From the NCBI GenBank assembly GCA_029945375.1, contig CM057067.1, forward strand, positions 2,170,001 to 2,234,000: 64,000 nt of DNA. Reading direction: 5' to 3'. Position 1 is the stretch's first letter; the number at the start of each line of letters is the position of its first letter. Below, in pieces: positions 1 through 8,862 of the stretch. Below the pieces are notes generated by a model. It had not been told where the DNA came from, searched no databases, and was given only the letters and a program-made list of their open reading frames with translations. The position numbers and the translations under genes were made by a program. Source of the DNA: Agaricus subrufescens. Taxonomy: Eukaryota > Basidiomycota > Agaricomycetes > Agaricales > Agaricaceae.

Positions 1-15
1 TCTCATCAGAATTGG

Positions 16-576
16 ATGCTCAGCGAACAGGGACAGACAGATGCTATACAAGAGCTGCCAAACAACTATCTCAAACGATGGCCTGCTCTGATGCCCGGTC
101 AAGTGGCACCATCTTTACCTGTACTCGTTATAGCCCTTTGTGAAGTTGCGGGCCTTTTACAACAGCTCGGAAATGCACCTCCTCCCGTCCAGGATGCACT
201 TTCCGAGTCACTCATCACCATCCTCACTCATACAAATCATATGGTCCGCGTCGCCGCATCGCGGACTTGACGCTCTTTCTGCGTTTCCACTCCCCCCTGT
301 CTACCGACAACTATCCTTGTGGTCGTCGTCGTCCTCCTCGCACTCTCACCCTGCTTCAGTATCCATCTCTCCTCGTCGTTCCCGCTCGCAACCAAGGTCG
401 CGTTCACCCAGGTCCCACTGTCACGGACACCGCTCAGACATCCACCGCCATCACAACACCGCCATCTCCACACAATTCCGAGTTGCCTGATGCATTATTA
501 CCACCTTCCTCTCCCGAACAAGACAAGGACCTTGTATCGGAGTGTACTATCTCAGGAAACAGTCGCCGGTGCTTGA
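16..576 (+). pseudogene. HEATR5/LAA1-like HEAT-repeat protein, internal fragment
   Basis: The first 84 codons carry the stretch QQLGNAPPPVQDAL followed by a HEAT-like helix pair (ITILTHTNHMVRVAASRT). This closely resembles the fungal LAA1/HEATR5 family, large HEAT-repeat proteins that work with the AP-1 clathrin adaptor in Golgi-endosome traffic. The frame is lost at about 268, where relatives continue with AWCLR and a Cys/Phe-rich helix. Similar sequence resumes in other frames to about 570, so at least one frameshift is present. The family is usually well over 1500 residues and only about 180 codons remain, with neither end. The left edge is the window edge, so how much is missing upstream is unknown. 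Assignment rests on motif memory. Confidence 0.55.
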
Positions 577-1426
577 ACCGTTTGGATTTGGAGATATTGT
601 AAGTGGGATCGAGGATTGGGCGAAGAAAGCTGCTGACGCTGTGAAGAGTGGTGCGAAGAAGACTGCCAGTGCGGTCGAGAGTGGTGCAAAGAAAGCGGCT
701 GGGCCAGTGAAAATTGGTGCAAAGAAGGCTGCGAGTACAGTCAGTAGCGGCGCGAAAAAGGTCACGGGAGGGGCGAAGGCGGTGGAGGAGGGCGCCATGA
801 AGACGATGGAAGAGGGCTCCATGAAGACGATTGAAAAGAGCACCAAGAAAGTCGAAAGCGGTGCAAAAAAGTCGGAGGTACGGTTGAAAAGGAGGCAAAG
901 AAAGTAAGGGGAGTGGTCGAGGAGGGGGCAAAAAAGGTTGAGGCTGGTGCCAAGAAGGGCGATCAAAGGTGGCGTCAAGAAGGTCGGTAGAGCGATTGCA
1001 GCCGGTGCAAAAGATGTGAAGGACGCAGTCGATCCTCCGAAGCCTTCGTCATCATCAGTGACAAAGGCATTGACATCTGTCGCACCAAAAGCGACCGAGC
1101 AAACAGTGTCGGTGGTGGTGAACGGTGAGGCAATGTTTGGGGGGTGCGGGGTTGGTAGCAAGTGTGGGGACGGATGCCAGGTTGTCTGGACTGTTCAACC
1201 CGTCAAAGCCAATTCCGTTATTCCAAAAAAAGTTTCCGCTGTCCAAGGTGCGTGGGATATGAGTGTCGGAGGTGGATACATAGCTGACGGCGGAACAAGA
1301 AATGCTTCGGGGACGCGGAGAGGCGACGATCGATGCCAGACCCTCGGGTCAAGGTGGGCTGTGCTGGTGGAACGAGGGCTGGAGTGCAACAGACAGAATG
1401 TGAGCTGGGTATGGTCATGTCGGTAG
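542..1426 (+). pseudogene. Lys/Ala-rich repeat protein, frame-broken
   Basis: From about 604 the translation is an array of roughly 11-residue units of the form SGAKKxAxxV (for example VKSGAKKTASAV, VESGAKKAAGPV, VSSGAKKV), degenerating into EEGxMKT units. The same style continues past the stop at 907 in another frame (KKVRGVVEEGAKKVEAGAKK) and again from 938 (GGVKKVGRAIAAGAKDVKDAV). The array therefore crosses two frame changes, by indel or unrecognised introns. After about 1040 the repeat ends and the composition becomes Gly/Cys-rich with no motif I know. Such amphipathic repeats resemble LEA-like or apolipoprotein-like helices, but I assign no function. It abuts the HEATR5-like fragment and may be an unrelated sequence joined to it. 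Confidence 0.4.
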
Positions 1427-1429
1427 CGA

Positions 1430-1727
1430 GTCTAGTGTAGCACCGGTTACTGTCTTTTTTCATGTCATCGAGTTAGCTATACAATATTCTTATTCTATGA
1501 GGATAGAAAAACATCCTGGCTAAAGGCTGTGTTTGACCCTGATACCGTTAGAGATTGGTTGATACCTTGAAGTATATCATGTCAGTGTAAACTTAGGCAC
1601 AGGCTACCTTTCCACCCTAGAAATGCTAGTTAATATGTATTCTGCATATAAAATGGCATAGGCTAGTCAAAATTATCTGTAGTTCAAACAAAATTAACTT
1701 GGAGGGCAATCTTGCAACAAATACATA
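1430..1727. other. no feature recognised
   Basis: AT-rich sequence between the repeat-protein remnant and the KOW gene. No open frame, repeat or RNA signal seen. Confidence 0.5.
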
Positions 1728-2830
1728 TTATGAATCTGCTAGAGCTAACTCATGAGTTGGTACAGATCGTAAGACTCGTCCCTTGTTCCCACCCCGAAAT
1801 GGAGTAACAACACATTCCATATACCCATATTCCCAAACCATGCTGCGAGTTCCAAAATGGGAACCTTCTGAGAGACAGAGCACATAATCATACTTTTTAG
1901 TAGGGGGGGTGGGAAACACATAGCAGTAAGGCACCAGAATAGTGCCCTCCTCCCCATGAAAACTGGCAGAGACATTAATACCATCAAGGCCTTTGTAGAA
2001 TCCTATTTTGCCATCCCATTTGCCACTGTCAAAAAGACTATGGCTTTGGATTTTCAGGCGCAGCATACCAAATGAATCCCTGTGTTTTAGCCTTATAAGC
2101 CAGAAGTCTGGTGCTATAAGAGACATAATTTAATTTTAAATGCACTGGAAAACAGTATTACTTACAAATAGTTGTTGGAACAAGCTCAAGCCTATCTTGA
2201 GCATTTATAGACCAAACACTGAAAGGATCAGATACTCCAACATCATCATCAGGTAGTGGAGTTGTAGATCGTTGGTTGGTTTGAGGTCCTTGGAGCCTGG
2301 ACAATTCATGTGGAATTCCATCAATATGTTGCAGGAACTTGTTGTTCTCCTCCTTTATCACAAACCATTGACAAGCTTCCCTGATGATACATGTCAAAAA
2401 TAAAATAAGATCAGACACAAATTAACCTTACATCTCAAATGCTAATGCATGAAGATCAAGATGCTGGAGAGGATGGCTGCAATGCTGAGATCCAAAGAGG
2501 TCAACTTGAGCTTGGCCTTGACTATTCACTGTTTTGAGAATACCAGATCGGCCTTTATGAGGTCCTTGCAACACAACCACTGGGCGATTAAGATAAAATG
2601 TAGAAGGATCATAGGGGATAGAAATTAATTTGGGACTTGGAGCTGAAGAACCAAGCTGGAAATTAGGACAGGTAAATCCAAGATGCACTAAAATTAAGAG
2701 CATAGTGTTTGCATACCATGGACTGTTGAATCTCCTCATCTTTTTCTTGATTGCCTATAGGGTGTGGTAATACTCGTGGCTGGTTCTGTATCCAATCCTT
2801 CTAAGCTGTCATTGCTATTAGATTAATTGG
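1728..2830 (-). CDS. KOW-motif protein, Spt5-like C-terminal region
   Basis: Minus-strand exons are 2432 up to about 2680, 2166-2380 and 1728-2113, joined by 51- and 52-bp introns with GT...AG ends that keep frame; another probable intron lies near 2680-2730. The first exon reads FYLNRPVVVLQGPHKGRSGI, a canonical KOW motif (bulky-VxVxxGxxKGxxG) as in NusG/Spt5, with SAPSPKLISIPYDPSTF before it. The last exon ends CVVTPFRGGNKGRVLRSVPT, apparently a second KOW-like turn. Spt5 KOW domains bind nucleic acid and RNA polymerase. Here the NGN domain and acidic N-terminus expected of a true Spt5 are absent. Agaricomycetes carry many such Spt5-like genes in repetitive DNA, and this is probably one of them rather than the essential factor. 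The 5' end is uncertain (coding-like sequence extends to about 2830). No internal stop after splicing. Confidence 0.6.
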
Positions 2831-3091
2831 AATCTATACCATGATTGTATTTCACTGCTTAATATACTTTAATAAAGCTCAATACAGTTAAGTATAGATT
2901 GACATACCAAGTAGGGATTCAACACTATCAATGTAATGTGGTGTGGATCGAATAGGTGCCCGTAATGATGGGTGTAAAGAGGGGAAGGCAAATTTTCGTT
3001 ATCAAAGATTATCTGCGGTCGTAACTATAGGGCCAGTTGATTTATGTCACGTGCACCTTCTCTTTTTGGTCAACGTGTCTACATCACGCGT

Positions 3092-3215
3092 CCTCTCCTC
3101 TCGCCTTGGATGCCTGCATTCACCGCTAGCTCTGTCTTGACTCATCTACGCCATGGGCTATCTGTACTGTCTCGAGAGCAGTAAAACACCGGCCAGTCTG
3201 ACCTCCCATGGCCAG
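3092..3215 (+). repeat. dispersed repeat, copy 1 (partner at 43284-43411)
   Basis: The segment from TCGCCTTGGATGCCTGCATT through GAGAGCAGTAAAACA recurs in the same orientation 40 kb away with only scattered substitutions. It lies upstream of the UPF0658 fragment here and of a decayed gene there. No open frame spans it. It may be a promoter/5' UTR piece or a short non-autonomous element. Confidence 0.75.
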
Positions 3216-3399
3216 CGTGCGTACGTCCTATGGCGGACTTGACCAAACATGTTGTCCTCGTGTCATCCATCTATATATCTCTCGTCCTGTCCCATTCCTC
3301 CTCCCTCCCGTCCTTCCCTGCCCCCGGCTGTCACACCACATTCGCGGGAGATACCATATCCGTTACTCGGCGACTTTCTGACAACGAATCTACCTCAAC

Positions 3400-4226
3400 A
3401 TGGTAGTTGAACCATTGCTTGCGACAAGGGCGCAGCACGCTTTCATACTGACAAGTGTGTCCTATCATGTCTTAAGTGTCTGATTGACTCACATAGACGC
3501 GTTCCACAGCTTTGATTTGTGCGTAATGCCAACATTACCGTTGCTCATTTACCAATCTATCTTCCGCCCGCAGAAGCGATCGTTGTGTTGGTCATGGTTG
3601 CTATCACCTTCGGGAAGGTATGCTTGCGTTGCTCGTTAGTGAAGAGCAACAAATTAAACGCGCCGTAGGTACGAGGAGAGGTAGATTTCAGTGATAGCAG
3701 ATATCGGGTACGTATTCGCATCCCCGCACCTCCAAGCATTTCTAATTGCATGTTTAAATATCAGACGTTATCCTGTTATTTGGCACTTTTCGCGCTCGCA
3801 GAGTAGGCTGCCCTTGTTTTCCTCCGGTTCTCCCGATTAATTGCCTCGATTCCAAAGGATATTTGAACTACTCATGGCATTCGATGCACTTCGTCTACGG
3901 AATGTTATCCAATTGGTCGGGATCCTAGGTGAGCGCTCGATGGGATTAAAAAGTTTTCGGAAGGGCGCTCAATATTCTCTAGCATTCCATATGGCTATGA
4001 TGGTGTTTGCAGCCCTTCAAGTTCACTATGACCGGAGTCTGTCAGGATAAAGGGAACTTGGCGGTAAATCCTTTTCGTTTCCCACCTACTCAAATTTGAC
4101 TGACTGTTCCATCTAGGCTTGTGACGGAGTTGGATCTCTTTGGCAGAAAGTACAACCCTTCCTCATCCTCGCGCCATGTGTCATCGCTGCGGCTTGGATA
4201 TTTATGCTGTTCTGGATCAGACATGC
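3400..4226 (+). pseudogene. UPF0658 Golgi membrane protein, 3'-truncated and frameshifted
   Basis: Short exon pieces spell a multi-span membrane protein: EAIVVLVMVAITFGKV (about 3573-3620), TLSCYLALFALAE (about 3768-3805), IFELLMAFDALRLRNVIQLV (about 3859-3920), AFHMAMMVFAALQVH (about 3980-4026) and SLWQKVQPFLILAPCVIAA (about 4132-4190). Small introns fit between them, for example one ending CCAAAG before 3859 and one ending CTCTAG before about 3980. FDALRLRNVIQLVG followed by an AMxVFAALQxH helix is characteristic of the UPF0658 family of Golgi membrane proteins. Frame is lost around 4035-4050 and the last helices normally present are missing; homology stops at about 4226. It is a broken copy of a host gene. 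A TATA-like CTATATAT at about 3271 could be its old promoter. Confidence 0.6.
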
Positions 4227-4454
4227 GTTGTCAAACCCCTCCAGTGCTCCCCCGGCTATCACATAAAACTCAGGCAGGCCCGCGCTTCAATATGTAGCAA
4301 CCCCTCAAAGGCCACCGCAGGCCCCGCCAGCCGTCTCCCACCCCTCTTTTTCTTTGCTCCCCGCATCGCTAAATCCCTCCGACGTTTCCGACGTTTCCCG
4401 GCCTCCAAGGGCCAGTATCACATAAAGTTCATCCAGGCCCGCTCTGAATCCCCT
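4227..4454. repeat. breakpoint zone with short direct duplication
   Basis: Joins the UPF0658 and KRE6 remnants tail to tail. It contains the direct repeat TATCACATAAA...CAGGCCCGC twice (about 4258 and 4410), a likely footprint of the event that joined the fragments. No gene seen. Confidence 0.45.
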
Positions 4455-5464
4455 CTTTGGCCGTACCAGAGCTCAGTAGCTTACCAGAAGGGGCCGTCGC
4501 TGGGACAGAACGACCTGCCGTCCTGGTTGAACTCGTCGGAGAAGACGAGCTCGTATTCTTTACCGCCGAAACCAATATGAGACTGTGCTTCTTTGGGAGT
4601 GTCACGATTGATAGGGCCCAGGAGCCGGAATAGGGCAGGCAATTGTCCTGTAAACAAACATTGAGAAGGGATTGCGGGAGGCGATGTATGATTTACCTGT
4701 GTTGTTGGCGCGTATATTACCAACGATAGAATCGTTCCTCGTTCACAGAAAATTCGCAAGACCGGGTAGGACACAGAGGGGGCGAGAAGGGCAAGGATGA
4801 GGCCAAGGAGGACAGAGACATTCAGAATGCCTCTCCACGGAAATGTGGAATTTCGGCTTCCCAGGCCGCCTTTTCGTGAGGGATCGTGAAGAAAGTCTTC
4901 CTCGTCTGGAGCATCAAGCTCATTGAGTACAGGGTCATAAGGGTATGCGACAAGGCTTCGCTGGGTGCCCTGCATGCCAGAGGAGTACTTGGAGTCAGAG
5001 CGGAAGGAGATTACCGAGTCGCCAGAGGCTGGGAGAACGGATTCCCTGTTGTAGGGAAATTTGGGAGGCACGAGGATGGAATCGTGGTCGCTGCCTCTCG
5101 GGGGGCCAGAGGCCATGAGATTGGACGACAGGCAGTCCCGTTTGTAAGCGACCCAGTAGGGGACCATGGAACCACACTGGTCAAAGCCAGGGGGGACAGA
5201 TGCTTTGGTGCAGTGGGACGGGGGGAGGGAGTCCTGGGCAGAGTCGTCGTAGGTGGGCATGAACTTGGAGAGGGTGGTGGAGGAACGAGAGGGCGGGCAG
5301 GAAGAGGGCGGGGGACGGGAAGGAAGTGGTACAGGACAGGCGGAGGGTGGCCCGGTTCTGGCGTTGGCTAGTGGTGAGTGGCACCAGTTGCCCCAGAGTG
5401 GCCTGGCCTCCTGTAATGTACAGTGACCCGGTTGAGCCCGGACCATCCAGTTGGCTATAGGCAA
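4455..5464 (-). pseudogene. KRE6/SKN1-like beta-glucan synthesis protein, N-terminal half only
   Basis: Minus-strand reading gives a Ser/Pro-rich cytosolic tail, VLNELDAPDEEDFLHDP, the membrane helix ILNVSVLLGLILALL, then DTPKEAQSHIGFGGKEYEL and LVFSDEFNQDGRSF at the start of the GH16-like lumenal domain. This is the layout of fungal KRE6/SKN1, type II Golgi/ER membrane proteins needed for beta-1,6-glucan. A 49-bp intron (4648-4696) is recognisable. Removing it needs a different frame upstream (NDSIVGNIRANNTG), so a frameshift lies near 4740. A stop at 4481 falls where relatives have Glu after DPFW, and ELWYG follows the stop. Homology ends near 4455, so the catalytic half is missing. It abuts a SET2 fragment at 5465-5470. 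Confidence 0.75.
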
Positions 5465-5469
5465 CTTGC

Positions 5470-6420
5470 TCTTATACGAGTTGGAATCATCTTAGACAGC
5501 ATCTTTCGAGTTGTCGTTTGGAGAATGGCTTGCACAACTTTAGGAATGTCTTTTTCTGCGACTGGCTTCAACATCGGCTGCAGGTAAAGTTAGCAAAGCG
5601 CGGACGTAGCAAGAGTGATAATTACCAGGAAATCTGGATCGTCAATCCTCTTGCCTCTCTTTTTCTTCGTGCCCACAAGCTCATTAAGCTCGTCTACCAA
5701 GAGCTACAAATTCCTTAAACTTATTGCGAAAGTATTCACAACGATTACAAGGCTTACCATCAAGACAAAGGTCATCCATCACTGCGAAGTCTGTCTGCGT
5801 TTTACCGCCGATAGATCCGACACAATTGGGCTCCCCAACAAAAGCATGTTTGTGCTTGGTGACTGTACCGATGGAAAATAAATAAATCGGAAAGGGGATT
5901 AACAGGATAATTCGACGACTCACTTATATCAATCCACATTATATTGAATGTCAACTCTTCATGCTTCTCGATCAGCCGTTTAGAAAATATCCTTATACGC
6001 ACTTTGTCATCAACTGTCCGTTTAGCCACGTAACAGTTGGGATTACAGCTATGGTTCGCGAATCGACCGATTCCGCCATTCCTAGTCGCATCGATGAACT
6101 TTGGTCATTCAATGAGAAGCCATTAATGTATATACGGAAAGCGTACTGACTTTGTCCTTTTGAAGCATCATAAAGTAGAAATGCCGTATTCCCTCTTGAC
6201 CATACTTGCGCATGCGCTTCTTGAACGAAATTGGGTTGACAACGTCGCTGATGTACTCGTAAATGAATGTATCCCTGAGACGTGTCAGAAGGGCGTAAGG
6301 CGGGAGTAACGCAACACATACTTTGGTAGATCCTCCTCAGCTCGAAACCCATACCCCTTCTTCTCTGTAAGCACGATTTTGATATTAGCGTATTCTTTGC
6401 GTTGGAAGCTGGGTGAAGCA
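5470..6420 (-). pseudogene. SET2-like histone H3K36 methyltransferase, SET-domain fragment
   Basis: Minus strand, in order: FQRKEYANIKIVLTEKKGYG (about 6420-6350), YEYISDVVNPISFKKRMRKY and EGIRHFYFMMLQKDK (about 6270-6150), GRFANHSCNPNCYVAK (about 6085-6030), IEKHEELTFN, the post-SET GEPNCVGSIGGKTQTD (about 5850-5800), then KKKRGKRIDDPDFL and PMLKPVAEKDIPKVVQAI (about 5700-5500). These are the hallmarks of Set2, with NHSCxPN forming the S-adenosylmethionine pocket. Short introns separate the pieces, and frame is lost between the SET and post-SET parts. The Cys-rich AWS region, WW and SRI domains are absent. It is sandwiched between two KRE6-derived segments, so it is a captured or rearranged fragment and not a working gene. 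Confidence 0.75.
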
Positions 6421-6438
6421 AAGTCCAGAAGCAATTTA

Positions 6439-6530
6439 CGGGTAATGTGATTGCACAAGGATGGAATCGCGATCGCCGCTGTTTGAGGATCCTGAGGCCA
6501 TGAGAACAGAGGATAAGTCGAGGGTCAACT
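6439..6530 (-). pseudogene. second KRE6-derived fragment (duplicate of about 5054-5135)
   Basis: Minus-strand reading LSSVLMASGSSNSGDRDSIL parallels LSSNLMASGPPRGSDHDSIL in the KRE6 remnant. The DNA aligns over about 80 bp, including the shared blocks AGGATGGAATCG and GAGGCCATGAGA. It is fused directly upstream of the SET2 fragment. Confidence 0.65.
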
Positions 6531-6543
6531 CGAGAGCGTGACG

Positions 6544-7050
6544 TCACAATCTCGCGTGCTCTGATTCAGGACCCCCGTGCTCGGCTGTTTCTGTGGCTTC
6601 AGAATTTTTGTTCAACGGCGGACATCTTGTATACAGACGCATGTCTCTCAGCAGGTCTTCTGTCACTTTCACGAAGCTATATCTTTGCAGTGCACAAGAC
6701 GACAGCAAATCCGGTTTCCACTCGAAACATGCCATCCTCAAAATACACCGTAATCCAATAGAGTAGGATGGAATTATGATGAGCAAGGGTAATGAACTGG
6801 CATTTGGGGCCTAATTCTGTCCGACGGTCAGGTGAGTTTCGTTTGTTCATGACTATAAAGAGAGATTTCTTACCTTGCAAGGTTTACACGCCATCTCCAG
6901 TACTGGTGGCATGGCACACCCCCATCGCCCTCTGTCTCGTTTTTTCAATTTTCGATCAGCGCACGGGCTCAAGGCTACTTAAGCGCTCGAAGAAGGGTAT
7001 ATAATAATCACGGTCTCACCGCTGCCATGTTCTATCACTCATCTCGAGAA
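6544..7050. other. unassigned; short minus-strand frame 6544-6786
   Basis: The frame contains FEWKPDLLSSCALQRYSFVK and could be more captured coding sequence, but I do not recognise it. The rest has no gene signal apart from a TATATAATA at about 6998. Confidence 0.3.
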
Positions 7051-7052
7051 CC

Positions 7053-7292
7053 ATGGGGAAGAAGAGTGAGTATATGTTGAATCTTCCTCCAAAAATGATC
7101 TTAGTTTTGTTAGTTGCGGCAATGACGGTATTGACACAGCAAGGTCTGATGCTGGTCCAGTCTGCCAACTTTCTTGTTTCTATACCAGGTGTCTGTTTGG
7201 CTGCGGACGCTGCCCTTTCTCTCCTTGCGATCACTCAGGTGGGTTTATGTCTATATTTTCGACGCCAACACAAATCTTACAATAGTTTGTAG
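7053..7292 (+). CDS. small hydrophobic ORF, two predicted membrane helices
   Basis: 79 codons from ATG, 50 bp downstream of a TATATAATA box (about 6998). It has hydrophobic stretches MILVLLVAAMTVLTQQGLML and LAADAALSLLAITQVGLCLY. GTGGGT at about 7239 could be a splice donor, so it may be the first exon of a longer gene or a fragment. No family recognised. Confidence 0.3.
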   Translation: MGKKSEYMLNLPPKMILVLLVAAMTVLTQQGLMLVQSANFLVSIPGVCLAADAALSLLAITQVGLCLYFRRQHKSYNSL

Positions 7293-7599
7293 ACCGTGAG
7301 AACCAATAAGACAGGGTTTCCTGGAGCCGACAAGAGGGCGTGCATCATCCTGGTGGAGGTAGTCTGCTAAGTGTATAGAGCTGACCAGTAAAACCAATAT
7401 GATGAAATTGAAAGAAGAGTGCCGAACTTTATATGGTGCGCCAACCAGTTCTCACCTAAGATATTGAATGATACTGAGCCAACGTATTCGCGAAGCCCCT
7501 AGTGCCATAACGCGACAATGGATACTAATGGTTTTTTTGTAGTGAATGTCGCTACAGAGGACTAGACGAGCTAGGAGACAGAATTATCCCACATGGGAA

Positions 7600-7860
7600 C
7601 TCACACCCAGGCCCATCCCAATGCCCAGCCGCGCTGCAATTCTCAGAAGCGCAACAGTATCCAGGTCCATTGCAATATTAGGGCGCACCGCAATACTCAG
7701 GTGCGCAACAATATCCAGGCCAATCGCAATACGCGGGCGCACAGCCATATCCAGGCCCATCGGGCTTCACTACCGGTAAAGGCTGGAAGCCCAAATTAAG
7801 CCCAAGCCCAAGCCGTCACTGTTGGACAGGCTTCCTCGTTCTAGCTGTGCGAGGGGATTA
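7600..7860 (+). pseudogene. Gln/Tyr/Pro-rich repeat fragment
   Basis: In one frame, after a stop near 7683, the sequence reads GAPQYSGAQQYPGQSQYAGA then PYPGPSGFTTGKGWKPK, an array of short [GA]AQQYPG-type units. Upstream units are in the same frame but interrupted by the TAG. The low-complexity tail resembles Pro/Gln/Tyr-rich regions of many fungal proteins, so no function is assigned. Confidence 0.35.
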
Positions 7861-8323
7861 AGAGGAGGAAAGGAGAGGCCATGTCCACGATCAGCGAATG
7901 TGATTCGTGCTCGACCTTGACAACATATTGAGACCTATTCAATCTAGTTCCCCAAACACCATAATAATTCCTGAGCCGATCCTGGGCTGGAAAACTTTTA
8001 GTGCCATGCGACTTTTCAGGACCCTCATGAGACGTACTTAGACGTTTCATGAAGCGGCCTTCACCAATATTCAGTTGGATGCGGAGCCATAGTTTGAGAG
8101 TCTAGTATACGTATATACCAACTTGATGTGTGATGCTCTACAAATTTGTCACCTATATACCAACTTGATGCGCTGTGCTCTACAAATTTATTAACAGATG
8201 ATTTTACTGGAAGTCGAAATAATTTACCTTTACCCATCTTTACTAATCTTAGCATTTTCTCAAGTTCTTCGTAGCTAAAAATTGTGCTAGCGCTATGTGG
8301 AGCGGATCTGACATATGCGTAAC
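7861..8323. other. no gene; 42-bp tandem duplication at 8114-8197
   Basis: TATACCAACTTGATG...GCTCTACAAATTT occurs twice with a 42-bp period. Otherwise nothing recognised. Confidence 0.5.
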
Positions 8324-8563
8324 TGGACGACTTCCCGCAGCGTCTGGAAACACAGAATTTTTTCTAAATCTTATTTCATTTGAAACTCCGCCCGTCCATA
8401 CTCAGGATATTCACACCGTAAAGTTGACAATTTCGGTTGAGCCGAAAATTTTGTTTGATTAGGAATTTTTGGTGCTCAGCCGAAACAACAACCCAAAGAC
8501 AATAAATGAGCCGCTTTTAAAACCTGACCGAAATCACCGAGATTTTCGGCGGTCTATTAAAAC
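8324..8563 (+). repeat. left terminal inverted segment of the 23.6-kb element
   Basis: Contains the three blocks shared in inverse orientation with 31140-31952. AT-rich, with many CGAAAT/TTTCGG words. Confidence 0.6.
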
Positions 8564-8765
8564 AATTGATTAAGCCTTACTAAAAAGCATTTCTTAGGTA
8601 ATGTTTTCAAATTGGGGGATATATCAGTTTTCGGTCGACTCGAAATTGACACCAAGATATTATATATCAGATCAAGATGAAATTACAAGTTTTAATACTT
8701 ATTTTGGTCTTGACTGAAATACTGACTGAATAAAAAGTTCTAGGCTTCAAAGAAAATGAGAGTCA

Positions 8766-8851
8766 ATGAGCGTACGACAAGCGTGACATGAGTGTACAAC
8801 AAGCGTGACATGAGCGTACGACAACGGTGACATGAGCGTATGACAACGGTT
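8766..8851. repeat. subterminal tandem repeat, 22-bp unit x4
   Basis: Units ATGAGCGTACGACAAGCGTG(AC) at 8766, 8788, 8810 and 8832. The GAGCGTAC core also occurs in the right subterminal array (30839-30893). Subterminal repeats in CACTA-type elements are commonly transposase-binding sites. Confidence 0.75.
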
Positions 8852-8862
8852 ACTGATGAGTA

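Noticed and set aside
4886..5371. 161-codon plus-strand Gly/Arg-rich frame
   Set aside because: Antisense to the KRE6 remnant, which explains the sequence better.
6425..6540. Possible AWS (pre-SET) cysteine domain of SET2
   Set aside because: First read as a degenerate AWS region, but the DNA and the LMASG...DSIL peptide match the KRE6 remnant at 5054-5135 instead.
8766..8851. CRISPR-like array
   Set aside because: Contiguous 22-bp tandem repeats without spacers, in a eukaryotic transposon terminus.
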